A DNA stretch of 64,000 nt. It comes from Geminicoccaceae bacterium. Its GTDB lineage: Bacteria > Pseudomonadota > Alphaproteobacteria > Geminicoccales > Geminicoccaceae. The notes under the pieces were generated by a model. That model was not told the DNA's origin, made no database searches, and saw only the letters and a list, made by a program, of their open reading frames with translations. Below, one piece after another: positions 17,094-26,375 of this stretch (the stretch's first letter is position 1; the number at the start of each line of letters is the position of its first letter). The stretch lies in the NCBI GenBank assembly GCA_028285265.1, contig JANQPX010000030.1, forward strand, positions 744,001 to 808,000, given 5' to 3'. Position numbers and translations under genes: made by a program.

Positions 17094-17984
17094 TTACCTT
17101 TGGCTGATCTTTGTCCCTACGCCAGCTTCCGTGAAAATTTCCAGCAGGACGACGTGGGGACGGCGGCCATCAAGGATGTGGGCGGCTTCGACGCCAGATT
17201 GGAGCGCCGATAGGCAGGTTTCTAGCTTCGGGATCATGCCGCCAGTAATGATACCAGATGTCATCAACTCCTTCGCTCGTGTCGCGGTGAAGTTTGGCAT
17301 CAGTCGACCGTCGCCGTCGAGCACCCCTTCAACGTCGGTCAGCATGATCAGCTTTTGCGCCTTGAGAGCTGCTGCGAGCGCGCCGGCCGACGTATCCGCA
17401 TTGATATTATAGGTTTGTCCATCTTTGCCGACGCCGATCGGTGCGATCACGGGAATGATCTCGCTCTCGCGGAGCGCCTCCAGAACACCAGTATTAATTT
17501 CTTGGGGCTCGCCGACAAAGCCTAGATCAAGGACCTCCTCGATATGGCTATCGGCGTCACGAATAGTTCGTGTGAGCTTGGTCGCTTCGATAAGTCTGCC
17601 GTCTTTCCCGGAGAGACCGACCGCCTGGCCACCTGCCTCCTGGATGGCAGTGACGATGCGTTTATTGATATTGCCGGCGAGGACCATCTCGACAATTTCG
17701 ACGGTGGCGGCATCGGTGACGCGGAGGCCCTGGACGAATTCGCTTTGGATCTTGAGACGGTCCAGCATCGCTTTGATTTGTGGGCCGCCACCATGGACCA
17801 CAACTGGATTGATACCAACTTGCTTGAGAAGCACAACATCACGCGCAAAATCTCGAGCAAGCTCAGCGGATCCCATGGCGTGACCGCCATATTTGATCAC
17901 GAAAGTAGAGCCCGCAAATTGGCGCATATAGGGGAGCGCCTCGATGAGCGTTGCTGCGGTCTTTTGATGGCGATCATCAGTCAT
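17094..17984 (-). CDS. argB: Acetylglutamate kinase
   Basis: Second enzyme of arginine biosynthesis: phosphorylates N-acetylglutamate with ATP in the cytoplasm. It has 296 residues. The amino-acid kinase motifs are in order: [11 protein letters not shown] with the catalytic Lys, [16 protein letters not shown], the substrate region [34 protein letters not shown], and [15 protein letters not shown] with the second catalytic Lys. The C-terminal ending [12 protein letters not shown] is typical of the arginine-sensitive alphaproteobacterial form. It lies 27 bases after engB on the same strand, the usual alphaproteobacterial arrangement. Confidence 0.97.
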   Translation of the reverse strand: MTDDRHQKTAATLIEALPYMRQFAGSTFVIKYGGHAMGSAELARDFARDVVLLKQVGINPVVVHGGGPQIKAMLDRLKIQSEFVQGLRVTDAATVEIVEMVLAGNINKRIVTAIQEAGGQAVGLSGKDGRLIEATKLTRTIRDADSHIEEVLDLGFVGEPQEINTGVLEALRESEIIPVIAPIGVGKDGQTYNINADTSAGALAAALKAQKLIMLTDVEGVLDGDGRLMPNFTATRAKELMTSGIITGGMIPKLETCLSALQSGVEAAHILDGRRPHVVLLEIFTEAGVGTKISQR

Positions 17985-18011
17985 GTTGTCGTCACAAATC
18001 TATCTATTGGC

Positions 18012-18722
18012 TCATTGAGAAAGGGCGAAGGCGGCTAGCTCAGCCCGCAGTTCTGCTATTCCTTCCTGGTCTTTGGCGCTGACCGCAATGGGGTCTGGGT
18101 GAGCACCGATTTTGTGCTTTATCACAGACCGCAGCTCCTGCAACAAGGATGTGAGCTGGTCAGCCTTAACCTGATCAGCTTTGGTCAAAACGATGCGGTA
18201 AGCGACCGCGGCGTTGGCGAGTAGTTTCATATAGTCTTCGTCGACGGCTTTTAGCCCATGGCGCGAGTCGACAAGAATGCAGACAATCCGGAGCGTCGGA
18301 CGACCTTTGAGATATGTCTGGATCAAGCGATGCCAACTCTCCACGGTCGGCTTTGGGGCTTTCGCAAAACCGTAGCCTGGCAGATCAGCGAGGATCAGAC
18401 GATTGCCTAGATTGAAGAGGTTGATCTGCTGTGTGCGTCCCGGTGTGTTGGAGGTGCGCGCCAGCTGCTTTTGGTTCGTGAGCGCATTGATGAGGGTCGA
18501 CTTTCCGACGTTGGAACGTCCGACAAACGCGACTTCCGGCAGATCGGTCGCTGGCAGTTGCTTGATCGATGCGACGCTCAACATGAAGTCACAGCTTTGA
18601 GCGAAGAGGTGACGCCCGATTTCCAGGACCTCATCATCGTGCTGGTCGTGAGAAGCTAGACCGCCCATCTGCGCATCAATCACCTTGGGAGAGCCAAGAA
18701 CGGAGAAAGAGCTGTTGGCCAA
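18012..18722 (-). CDS. engB: Ribosome-biogenesis GTPase EngB (YihA/YsxC)
   Basis: Small TRAFAC-class GTPase required for large-subunit ribosome assembly. G1 is GRSNVGKSTLINAL, followed by the family switch region ARTSNTPGRTQQINLF. G3 is LADLPGYGFAKAP, G4 is LTKADQVK and G5 is AVSAKDQEG. The N-terminal part is about 50 residues longer than minimal family members, and the start is uncertain. TTG at 18722 gives 236 residues, while ATG at 18668 is preceded by AAGG at a long spacing. It lies 87 bases downstream of yidC on the same strand. Confidence 0.93.
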   Translation of the reverse strand: MANSSFSVLGSPKVIDAQMGGLASHDQHDDEVLEIGRHLFAQSCDFMLSVASIKQLPATDLPEVAFVGRSNVGKSTLINALTNQKQLARTSNTPGRTQQINLFNLGNRLILADLPGYGFAKAPKPTVESWHRLIQTYLKGRPTLRIVCILVDSRHGLKAVDEDYMKLLANAAVAYRIVLTKADQVKADQLTSLLQELRSVIKHKIGAHPDPIAVSAKDQEGIAELRAELAAFALSQ

Positions 18723-18809
18723 CGATCAAAGGCGAACCCAAGCTGAGCGTGATACCAACCGCAATCCGACCAAACGGACCTCATATGATGCTAATGCAGA
18801 TCAACGCGG

Positions 18810-20582
18810 TCATTCGTTCACCTTGACACCCATACGGCGCATGATGACCCATTGTTGCGCGATTGAAAGCACGTTGTTCCAAGTCCAGTAGATCACGAGC
18901 CCAGCAGCGAATGTTGCGAACAAGAAGATGAACATGAGCGGAAGAAACAACATCACCTTGGCCTGAATGGGGTCGGCGGGCTGCGGGTTGAGTTTCGTTT
19001 GGAGGAACATCGTAAGACCCATCAAGAGCGGCCAGATGCCGATCATCAAAAAGCTTGGTGGGTCGAAGGGAAGAAGTCCAAAGAGGTTGAACATTGAGGT
19101 CGGGTCAGGTGCTGACAGGTCCTGAACCCAGCCGAAGAACGGCGCGTGCCGCATCTCAATTGACACAAATAGGACTTTGTAGAGCGCGAAAAAGACCGGG
19201 ATTTGCACCAAAATTGGCAAACAGCCCGACATTGGATTTACCTTCTCCTTTTTGTAGAGCTCCATCATCTCCTTTTGCATACGCATCTTGTCATCGCCGG
19301 CCTGCTCCCGAATTCGCGTCATTTCGGGTTGCAACTTCTTCATCTGGCTCATCGCTCGGTATGACTTGTTTGCGAGCGGGAAGAAGAGAAGTTTGACCAA
19401 GAGCGTTAGGATGAGGATAGCGACGCCGTAGTTTCCGACCCAACCATAAGCGAAATGGAGAAAATAGAAGATCGGTTTGGTCAGCCAGTAGAACCAGCCG
19501 AAGTCAATCGCGCGGTCGAACAGCGGGATGCTGAAGTCCGCCGCATAGGCGTCGAGCTTGTCCAGTTCTTTGGCTCCGGCGTAGAGCCGGTCGGTGATCT
19601 CGACGGAACCACCGGCTGGTACCGTCATTGCCGGACGCAGATAGTCTGTTTGGTACCGGTCCTCACCATTGCTGAGATAATGCTGAAACTTCGCGGTAAA
19701 CTCGACTGACTGATCCGGAATAAGCGCGGCGAGCCAATATTTGTCAGAGATTCCGAGCCAACCGCTCTGACTCTGCTCTTCAAACTTACCATTTTCTTCT
19801 TGTAGATCGGAGTAGTCGACTTCAGTCAATTGCTCATTAAAGACACCCATCGGCCCTTCATGGAGGATAAAGAAGCCTGATATCTCGGGCGTGCCCCACC
19901 GGCGCACCAGGCCGTAGGGATAGAGCGTCACCGTGTCGTCGCCCTTGTTCAAAACCCGTTGTGTGACGGTAATGAGGTAGTCTTGGTCGATCGCAAGTTT
20001 ACGCTCGAATGTGAGGCCCTGACCGTTATCCCATGTCAACGTAACGGGCTGGTCTAAACGAAGCTCGCTATTGTCCGCTGTCCAGACCGTCTCTTGATTA
20101 GGCACGACAGCATCTTGGTTCTCCGGAGCCGGAGTCCAGCCAAATTCGGCAAAGTAAGCATTTGGCGAACCAGCAGGGTTAAACAGCGTGACGTCGGCAG
20201 CTTCATCCTCGATCGAAACCTTGTAGTCAGTCAAGACGATGTCGTCGATGCGTCCACCCGTCAGGGCGAAGGAGCCGGTGAGGCGACCATTATCGATGGC
20301 GATGCGTGTACCATCGGCGATGATGGCATCGCGCGAGGCTTCGATTGGCTGGCCCGTGGGGACACTTCCTGGCACTGCAGGGGCTGAGCCTTGGTTTCCA
20401 GCTCCCGAGACCGAGGGGGTCGGCGAGGGGGGTAGTCCCGTTGAGCCACCCATGCTCTCCTCGATCGCCGCCTGGCGGCGCTGCTCCTCCTGAAGCCGCG
20501 GCAGCTCGTAGAAGTATTGAAAGGCGATAATGATCGTCACTGAGAGGACGATAGCCAGTACCAGATTTCTTTGCTCGGGCAT
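18810..20582 (-). CDS. yidC: Membrane protein insertase YidC
   Basis: Inner-membrane insertase that works alone or with SecYEG. It has 590 residues, the long Gram-negative form. Transmembrane helix 1 is MPEQRNLVLAIVLSVTIIIA. A Ser/Pro/Gly-rich linker follows, then the large periplasmic P1 domain (about residues 75-340). The conserved C-terminal core has FDRAIDFGWFYWLTKPIF, YGVAILILTLLVKLLFFP, the hydrophilic-groove helix and MFIFLFATFAAGLVIYW. The ATG at 20582 is preferred over an upstream TTG because AAGGAGA lies nine bases before it and the helix then starts at once. It belongs to the rpmH-rnpA-yidD-yidC group. Confidence 0.97.
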   Translation of the reverse strand: MPEQRNLVLAIVLSVTIIIAFQYFYELPRLQEEQRRQAAIEESMGGSTGLPPSPTPSVSGAGNQGSAPAVPGSVPTGQPIEASRDAIIADGTRIAIDNGRLTGSFALTGGRIDDIVLTDYKVSIEDEAADVTLFNPAGSPNAYFAEFGWTPAPENQDAVVPNQETVWTADNSELRLDQPVTLTWDNGQGLTFERKLAIDQDYLITVTQRVLNKGDDTVTLYPYGLVRRWGTPEISGFFILHEGPMGVFNEQLTEVDYSDLQEENGKFEEQSQSGWLGISDKYWLAALIPDQSVEFTAKFQHYLSNGEDRYQTDYLRPAMTVPAGGSVEITDRLYAGAKELDKLDAYAADFSIPLFDRAIDFGWFYWLTKPIFYFLHFAYGWVGNYGVAILILTLLVKLLFFPLANKSYRAMSQMKKLQPEMTRIREQAGDDKMRMQKEMMELYKKEKVNPMSGCLPILVQIPVFFALYKVLFVSIEMRHAPFFGWVQDLSAPDPTSMFNLFGLLPFDPPSFLMIGIWPLLMGLTMFLQTKLNPQPADPIQAKVMLFLPLMFIFLFATFAAGLVIYWTWNNVLSIAQQWVIMRRMGVKVNE

Positions 20583-20654
20583 GTCGTCCCGATCTCCTTG
20601 CCTCTGCTCAATAGCCCCTGCTTTGAGGCCTTCCAATTCCAATCGTCGAGGCGC

Positions 20655-20966
20655 TTAGGCCTCAGTTCCATATCGGCGATGATCGCTGCACCGCTTTCCA
20701 CCGCTGCCTTGCAGCTGCTCGCTCGCCGTTCCGTTCCCGGGAACCGGGTCAAAGCCGCTGCCACCAAACGGGTGGCAACGAGATAACCGGCAAACCGTCA
20801 GCCAGCTGCCCCTTATTGCCCCGTGTCGGGCGAGCGCGTCCAGAGCATAGTCGGAACATGTCGGCAAAAAGCGACAACGTGGCCCGATCCAGGGAGATAT
20901 GACCAACCGATAGCCGTGGATCAAGGCCTGAAGTCCGCGGACCGCGAGGGAAGGTCGGCTAGGCAT
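20655..20966 (-). CDS. yidD: Membrane protein insertion efficiency factor YidD
   Basis: Small membrane-associated protein that aids YidC-dependent insertion. It has 103 residues. The family core is unmistakable: [20 protein letters not shown], followed by [16 protein letters not shown] and [17 protein letters not shown], with the conserved cysteines. The last 25 residues are a low-complexity tail. The ATG overlaps the rnpA stop by one base (TAATG), so the two are likely coupled. The next gene is yidC. Confidence 0.96.
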   Translation of the reverse strand: MPSRPSLAVRGLQALIHGYRLVISPWIGPRCRFLPTCSDYALDALARHGAIRGSWLTVCRLSRCHPFGGSGFDPVPGNGTASEQLQGSGGKRCSDHRRYGTEA

Positions 20967-21376
20967 TATTTCCGTTTGACGCTTCGTTGGTGTGACTGTC
21001 GCGGTTTGACCGTTATCACGCGAAGGAGTGCTGTCTCGAGATCACGAACAAGCGTTCGGAAAGCACATGTCAAAATCTCGGCCCGAGCGATGAGGACGTA
21101 ATTGTGAGCCATCGTGGCAGCATCGGGAAACACGAGCCGAGCCGCTTCGCGCAATCGTCGTTTCGCCCGATTACGCACCACCGCATTGCCAAGACGTTTC
21201 GTGGCTGTGAATCCAAGGCCGACATGGCCTTGTTCTCCCGAATCGGAGCCCACCGAGCGTGGGCCCACCTGGAGCACAAATGAGGGCGCAACCCAACGTC
21301 GGCCTGTCGCTGCAACCGCAAGAAACTCAGACCGCTTTTTGAGATGGACCACGCTTTGGGAAACGGCCGGCTGCAT
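20966..21376 (-). CDS. rnpA: Ribonuclease P protein component
   Basis: Protein subunit of RNase P, which with the RNA subunit trims tRNA 5' leaders. The basic fold is seen in [18 protein letters not shown], the central strand [15 protein letters not shown], and the RNR motif region [18 protein letters not shown], which contacts RNA. ATG 21376 gives 136 residues, close to the family's usual length. A longer in-frame ATG at 21511 would overlap rpmH and is rejected for that reason. It lies 46 bases after rpmH and overlaps yidD by one base. Confidence 0.93.
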   Translation of the reverse strand: MQPAVSQSVVHLKKRSEFLAVAATGRRWVAPSFVLQVGPRSVGSDSGEQGHVGLGFTATKRLGNAVVRNRAKRRLREAARLVFPDAATMAHNYVLIARAEILTCAFRTLVRDLETALLRVITVKPRQSHQRSVKRK

Positions 21377-21422
21377 CGTCGCGGCGGCGTAACCCTTGAA
21401 ATCGCTGCGCTGGCCTTGGCGC

Positions 21423-21557
21423 TCAGGCTGACAGACGCTTCCGTCCCTTCGACCGCCTACGGGCGAGGACACGGCGCCCACCAACAGAGGAGGACCGTGC
21501 GCGAAAGCCATGGCGACGCTTGCGAACGAGGTTGCTAGGTTGAAAGGTACGTTTCAC
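21423..21557 (-). CDS. rpmH: 50S ribosomal protein L34
   Basis: A 44-residue very basic protein: [18 protein letters not shown], then [17 protein letters not shown] and SKGRKRLSA. This matches L34 over its whole length. The start codon is GTG (21555-21557); ATG is not available. The gene is first in the rpmH-rnpA-yidD-yidC group and lies behind the promoter at 21599-21627. Its short length makes it easy to miss. Confidence 0.97.
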   Translation of the reverse strand: MKRTFQPSNLVRKRRHGFRARSSSVGGRRVLARRRSKGRKRLSA

Positions 21558-21598
21558 GAGATCTCTACCTTAGGTAAACCGGTCTAAAACCAAGCTTG

Positions 21599-21627
21599 GA
21601 TATAGAATCTGGAGGCTGTTATGTCAA
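21599..21627 (-). promoter_or_regulatory. Sigma70-type promoter for the rpmH operon
   Basis: On the minus strand a perfect -35 TTGACA (21622-21627) is followed by a 17-base spacer and a -10 TATATC (21599-21604). The -10 box is about 40 bases upstream of the rpmH GTG. This is the best housekeeping promoter I can see in the window and it fits a highly expressed ribosomal gene. Confidence 0.75.
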
Positions 21628-21880
21628 ATTGACGCTTCTCGAATTCTGCTTTTTTTGAAGCCCGGTGTTGTTCCGCTGGGCCGTCGCCATTTGTTGAACA
21701 TGCTGCTCATGCGACGCTGAACCAAATGTGACTGGCTGTGGTTTGGCTTCGAGACGCATTCCATGGTTGTTTAGGTGCTCGTCAGAGTGCGACATCTCTC
21801 TGGGCAACTTAGAACCCTGGTTCTCAGCTCGCGGTTCAAAGATGCGCTCCAGATTTAACCTTATGATGGAGGATTCGGCC

Positions 21881-22729
21881 GTGGATCGACGCACGGTTCT
21901 TTTGACCAGCCTTGCTTCTGCTGCTCTCGTCGGAAGTGGGGGAACATCGGCTTTAGCGGCACCAAAAGCGGTTCTATGGGAACGCTGGGTTGCCCATGAT
22001 GCAACGGCCGAGACCGAGATCGACCATGAAACCTGGGGCGAATTCCTTAAGAGCTATCTCGCCACCGGTAGCGATGGCGTGAACCGACTTGCCTACGGCG
22101 AGGTAACGGCTGAAGACGCTGCGGCACTCAAAGGCTACATTGAAGGCCTCGCTGCGGTTCCAATTTCAGCCTATGCGAGACCGCAGCAGATGGCTTATTG
22201 GATCAATCTCTATAATGCGCTTACGGTGCAGGTCATCCTCGATCACTATCCCGTAGACAGCATCCAAGATATCGACATCTCCCCTGGCTTCTTCAGCAGT
22301 GGTCCATGGGGCAAAAAACTGGTGACGATCGAGAACGAAACTGTTTCGCTTGACGACATCGAGCATCAAATTTTGAGACCCATCTGGAAGGATCCGCGCA
22401 TTCACTACGCGGTCAACTGCGCCTCGATCGGCTGTCCCAATCTGCAGCCTGCGCCTTTCCAAGCCGGCCAACTCGACCGCCAGCTTGACCAGGCTGCGAT
22501 CGAATTCGTTAACCATCGTCGAGGCGTCGACATTCGAGAGGGTCGCGCCAAAACCTCCAGTATCTATGCTTGGTTTGAGGAAGATTTCGGCGGTGACGAC
22601 AAGGGCGTGATCGCTCATTTGAAGGCCTTCGCTGAGCCTGATCTTGCGATGAAGCTCGAAAAGATCAATCGAATTGCCGATCATGACTATGATTGGCAAC
22701 TGAATGATCTTGAGGCATCGACGGGATAA
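21881..22729 (+). CDS. DUF547-family exported protein (copy 1)
   Basis: A 282-residue protein of the DUF547 family, whose function I do not know. The start is taken as GTG 21881, with GGAGG (21868-21872) eight bases upstream. The signal peptide then begins VDRRTVLLTSLASAALVG, a twin-arginine-like motif, and ends near TSALAA. The family core has QQMAYWINLYNALTVQVIL, the cysteine motif YAVNCASIGCPNLQP and a C-terminal YAWFEEDFGG region. In-frame starts further upstream would add a long non-signal extension. It runs divergently from rpmH and is paralogous to the next gene (23272-24096). Confidence 0.85.
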   Translation: MDRRTVLLTSLASAALVGSGGTSALAAPKAVLWERWVAHDATAETEIDHETWGEFLKSYLATGSDGVNRLAYGEVTAEDAAALKGYIEGLAAVPISAYARPQQMAYWINLYNALTVQVILDHYPVDSIQDIDISPGFFSSGPWGKKLVTIENETVSLDDIEHQILRPIWKDPRIHYAVNCASIGCPNLQPAPFQAGQLDRQLDQAAIEFVNHRRGVDIREGRAKTSSIYAWFEEDFGGDDKGVIAHLKAFAEPDLAMKLEKINRIADHDYDWQLNDLEASTG

Positions 22730-23271
22730 GCGCGACGTTCGATCGACAAGAACCAATCAAAGCTGGGGCTGCAATCGCCCCAGATATCTGGAAATTCTTC
22801 GTCAACCAAGCCGATCCCAATCATGCGGTGAAGACAAGGAGAGCCTTCAAGCTGCAACGGGGGTAGGATTCAATGTCCTGTAAGCATGAGCCTTTCGACG
22901 AGGCTCTGCTTTCTCAAACAGCGATCTTCGGAAATCGAAAACTCGACCTCTTCACCATTTCTTTACTTTTCCCTCGCATTGACGCGGTGTTTCATGCTCT
23001 GTGCGATCCGAGCGAGCCAAAAAGAGCAATGCTTTAACGGTCATCACGGGAGACTTCTTATCCCCTCGAGGTCTCAGCCTGCGATGGGTCCATTGCTGCA
23101 AGGAGTTGACGAAGCTCCTGTGTCAGCATCAAAACGGCGGCGCATATGGTCGGGAAATGTGAGGTTGCTTTGTTGGGGGAAGCGAAGATGTGTCACGCTA
23201 ATGGGCTGCGCGCGCATCTGTAAGCTTAACGGTGGCGTCGCGATTTTATGCCTCGGAGGTTTCGTGAATCA
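22730..23271 (+). other. Intergenic region between the DUF547 paralogues
   Basis: These 542 bases separate the two DUF547 genes. A plus-strand frame of about 129 codons spans much of it, but it has no family features or ribosome site and runs into the next gene start. I treat it as non-coding. I see no clear promoter or terminator. Confidence 0.45.
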
Positions 23272-24096
23272 ATGAGATCCTTTGGCACGTTCTTATCAGG
23301 ATATTGGATTGTCTGCGCTCTATGCCTCAGTTCGGTTCAAGCCGAGCAATTTGATGAGCGTTGGGGGCGGCATGACGAGCGCTCAGCTATGCGGATTGAT
23401 CACCAAGTCTGGGAGAGATTTTTGCTCCATTACGTTCGACAGGACGGTGACGGCGTGCATCGTGTGGCCTATGGGCACGTCAAGGATCGTGACCGAGATG
23501 CGCTTGCCCGTTACATCGAGTTCTTAGCCGGTATTGACCAAGAGGCTTATCGCCGTTCCGAGCAGCTGGCCTACTGGATCAACCTCTACAACGCACTCAT
23601 GGTACAGCTCGTTCTAGATCACTATCCCGTCGCCTCGATTCGGCAGGTGACGCGACGTGAGGACGGCGTCGAGGGATCGGCTTGGGAATGGCCACTCATC
23701 GAGATTGATGGCGTCTCCCTATCTTTGGACGACATCGAGAAGAATATTCTCCAACCCATCTGGAACGACCCACGCCTCTATTACGCGATCACTTGTGCCG
23801 CCGTAGGCTGTCCAAATCTTCAGCCCATTCCGTTCTCGGGCGATGAGATCGACCGACAATTGAGCGATGCAGCCATGGCCTATGTCAACGATCCTCGGTG
23901 TATTGCGATCAAAGATGGAGAGTTGCATGTCTCCAGTCTTTACCGATGGCATCTCCAAGCGTTTGGTGGCTCGGAGCAATCTGTGATCCAGCACTTGATG
24001 GCTTACGCTGAACCCAATCTTGCGATGGCGTTACAAAAATTCGATCGTTTAAACGGTGATCATTTCGATTGGCGTCTGAATGATAGTGCCAACTGA
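23272..24096 (+). CDS. DUF547-family exported protein (copy 2)
   Basis: Second DUF547 protein, 274 residues from ATG 23272. The signal peptide is MRSFGTFLSGYWIVCALC ending near VQA, with no twin arginine. The core matches copy 1 closely: EQLAYWINLYNALMVQLVLD, YAITCAAVGCPNLQPIPF, LYRWHLQAFGG and DHFDWRLND. GGAGG at 23255-23259 precedes the ATG by 12 bases, longer than ideal; an ATG at 23248 is the alternative. Tandem duplication followed by divergence of the export signal is the likeliest history. Function unknown. Confidence 0.85.
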   Translation: MRSFGTFLSGYWIVCALCLSSVQAEQFDERWGRHDERSAMRIDHQVWERFLLHYVRQDGDGVHRVAYGHVKDRDRDALARYIEFLAGIDQEAYRRSEQLAYWINLYNALMVQLVLDHYPVASIRQVTRREDGVEGSAWEWPLIEIDGVSLSLDDIEKNILQPIWNDPRLYYAITCAAVGCPNLQPIPFSGDEIDRQLSDAAMAYVNDPRCIAIKDGELHVSSLYRWHLQAFGGSEQSVIQHLMAYAEPNLAMALQKFDRLNGDHFDWRLNDSAN

Positions 24097-24220
24097 AGGG
24101 ACTTTGGTCGTTCGACCGTACACAAAACCGCGAGCGATATGGTGCTAATGGTCTAAATTTATGGCTTTTTCTATGCCTCAGGGCTATCACCGGTTCCGAC
24201 GATAGCCAGACCTATTGGAC

Positions 24221-25627
24221 ATGCCGACTACATCAAGCACGCCATCACCTGCGCGATCGCTGTCAGCAAGGCTTCTCCTTCTGACCATAGCTTTTGTGCT
24301 GCTCGGTGAAATCCTAATTTATGTGCCCTCGATCTCGCGTTTTCGGAAAGTGTACATCGAAGAGCGCATCTCGGCGGGACATTTGGCGACCCAGTCTTTG
24401 GAAGCCAGCACGTCGGGCCGGGTTGACCGTCAGCTGGAGGAAGATCTTCTCAACCATGCCGGTGTGCTTGCTGTGACGCTGCATACGCCTCGCGCGAGGT
24501 TGATGTTGGGTCGGCTTCCGGCGGTTGAGCGGGTCTTTGACCTTCGTGCAGCGACGCCCTGGACACTGATTGTCGATGCATTCGATGTGCTTTGGCATGG
24601 CGGCGAACGCACAATTCGGGCGCTTGGGCCGTCGCCACAGGATCCAGGTCTTCTCGTCGATATCAGTATGCGCGAACGCGCACTGTGGAACTCAATGGTT
24701 GATTATTCTTGGAGAATTTTCAATCTCTCAATTGTTCTCTCTCTACTCACAGCCCTGATGGTGTACTTGTCACTTCAGCTCCTTATGGTAAGACCGCTCC
24801 GGCGGATTACGGAGAGTGTGATCGCCTTTCGTGATCAACCCGAGCATACGGATATCGCTCTCAAAAGTTCGACACGTCGTGACGAAATTGGGGTGGTTCA
24901 AACCGAACTTGCCAATATGCAAGCTGGTCTTCGCCAGGCGCTCGCCCAGAAAACACGTCTCGCTGCATTGGGCGCAGCCGTCAGCAAGATCAATCATGAC
25001 CTTCGCAATCTGCTCGCGAACGCGATGTTGCTCTCGGACAGTCTGGACATCAGCCAAGATCCGAAGGTCAAGCAAATTGCGCCGCGCTTGGTCGAATCGA
25101 TGGAGCGCGCTGCCAAACTTTGCAGCGACACGTTGAACTTTGCCCGTGCTGAAACGGTAGATCCACAAAAGCGACGCTTCGCTCTAAAGGACTTGGTCGA
25201 CGAGGTCATTGCCACAATTGAAGGACAGGCAGGCCTAATGGTACGTTGGCGCAATGAAGTCGACGAAAGCACCATCGTGCAGGCTGATCGCGATCAACTC
25301 TTTCGCGTATTGATGAACCTCGGCCGAAATGCTCAGCAGGCTGTTCAGGGGCAGGTGGACGGCGATGGTGCTGGGCTGGTCTCGTTCATGGCTTGGCAAA
25401 GCGGTCGTGAGATCTTGATTGAGATCGCTGATACGGGGCCTGGCATAGCAGAGAGTGCGCGCGATCATCTATTCGAAGCCTTCGCGGGATCAACGCATCC
25501 TGGTGGCACCGGCCTTGGGCTTGCAATAGCGCGCGAAATCATGCGTGCTCACGGCGGCGATATTGAACTGGATCGGAGTGGTTCGGACGGCACCGCCTTT
25601 CGGCTACGCCTGCCAATGGGAAGATAG
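24221..25627 (+). CDS. Membrane sensor histidine kinase, no adjacent regulator
   Basis: A 468-residue two-helix sensor kinase. The first transmembrane segment is SARLLLLTIAFVLLGEIL and the second is IFNLSIVLSLLTALMVYLSL, enclosing a periplasmic sensor of about 125 residues. A HAMP region follows (RPLRRITESVIAF), then a HisKA domain with the phospho-acceptor in KINHDLRNLLANAMLL, and an HATPase domain with LMNLGRNAQQAV (N box), IADTGPGI (G1) and GGTGLGLAIA (G2). No response regulator gene is next to it; the neighbours are DUF547 and Tad genes. ATG 24221 or TTG 24215 could be the start. Confidence 0.9.
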   Translation: MPTTSSTPSPARSLSARLLLLTIAFVLLGEILIYVPSISRFRKVYIEERISAGHLATQSLEASTSGRVDRQLEEDLLNHAGVLAVTLHTPRARLMLGRLPAVERVFDLRAATPWTLIVDAFDVLWHGGERTIRALGPSPQDPGLLVDISMRERALWNSMVDYSWRIFNLSIVLSLLTALMVYLSLQLLMVRPLRRITESVIAFRDQPEHTDIALKSSTRRDEIGVVQTELANMQAGLRQALAQKTRLAALGAAVSKINHDLRNLLANAMLLSDSLDISQDPKVKQIAPRLVESMERAAKLCSDTLNFARAETVDPQKRRFALKDLVDEVIATIEGQAGLMVRWRNEVDESTIVQADRDQLFRVLMNLGRNAQQAVQGQVDGDGAGLVSFMAWQSGREILIEIADTGPGIAESARDHLFEAFAGSTHPGGTGLGLAIAREIMRAHGGDIELDRSGSDGTAFRLRLPMGR

Positions 25628-25731
25628 TCTAAACTGGCGTCCCTCAATGAGTGTGACGTGGCATAGGTTACGAGAACAACAGCTCGTAACACACGCCTTC
25701 CCTGATGAACCCACCTCCCTCGGCTCGATTG

Positions 25732-26331
25732 TCAATTGCTTGATGCAATCGTGTCCAACGTGCCAAGTCTGGGGCGGTGATGGGCGCGTCGATACACAAC
25801 CCGAGGTGACACAATCGTTTCGCTGAGGAAAGGTTCAAAATCGAAAAAGACCTCAGATACAATCACCGTCTCTCCTTCGCGGACAGTGAAGTCGTCTGCG
25901 AGATCAGCGATTCCGCCCTCAGTCCCAACGTCGCTCGAAGTCAAAAAGGTGCCGCCGCCGGCTCGTTGCCAAGCAATCGTAGCGCCGTTGCCGTCAGGAT
26001 TGACCACCGACGAAATGACCACCCGACCGCGATCGGAGAGATCAAAGGGCGCGGCAACATGCGATGCCGCCAGGAAAATGTCATCTAAGTCATTTTCGCT
26101 GATGGTCTCCACGCGTGCGACCAAATCGGACATGGTCGTGGCAACGCGATCAATTTTCTGGTTCAACAGGACAAAGCGACCTAGCTCAGCGCTTGCAAGA
26201 AGCATGGCGAGAATAACCGGTAGGGCCAGAGCAAACTCGACGGCGACATTGGCCCGATCTGATCGAATGGCACGTAGGCAGGCGAGGAGGCGCCGTAGAT
26301 CGGGCAATTTTGGTGTAACGGCCGAGTTCAT
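25732..26331 (-). CDS. TadE/TadG-like minor pseudopilin
   Basis: A 199-residue bitopic protein of the Tad pilus locus. A basic N-terminus is followed by ANVAVEFALALPVILAMLLA, the TadE motif with the Glu of the pseudopilin signal, and a single membrane helix. The remaining 140 residues form an extracytoplasmic domain. It lies 44 bases downstream of another TadE-like gene on the same strand. By analogy with other Tad loci it should be a minor pilin-like subunit needed for assembly of the Flp fibre. Whether it is TadE, TadF or TadG by orthology cannot be told from the sequence alone. Confidence 0.78.
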   Translation of the reverse strand: MNSAVTPKLPDLRRLLACLRAIRSDRANVAVEFALALPVILAMLLASAELGRFVLLNQKIDRVATTMSDLVARVETISENDLDDIFLAASHVAAPFDLSDRGRVVISSVVNPDGNGATIAWQRAGGGTFLTSSDVGTEGGIADLADDFTVREGETVIVSEVFFDFEPFLSETIVSPRVVYRRAHHRPRLGTLDTIASSN

Positions 26332-26375
26332 GGCACAATTTCCTGAGCTTTGTGTGGATCTGAAAACGTGGTCTT

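Noticed and set aside
21377..21511. N-terminal extension of rnpA to an upstream ATG
   Set aside because: It would overlap rpmH and make RnpA much longer than the family; the ATG at 21376 gives a normal length.
22886..23275. 129-codon frame between the DUF547 genes
   Set aside because: No ribosome site, signal, domain or sensible composition; it runs into the start of the second DUF547 gene in another frame.
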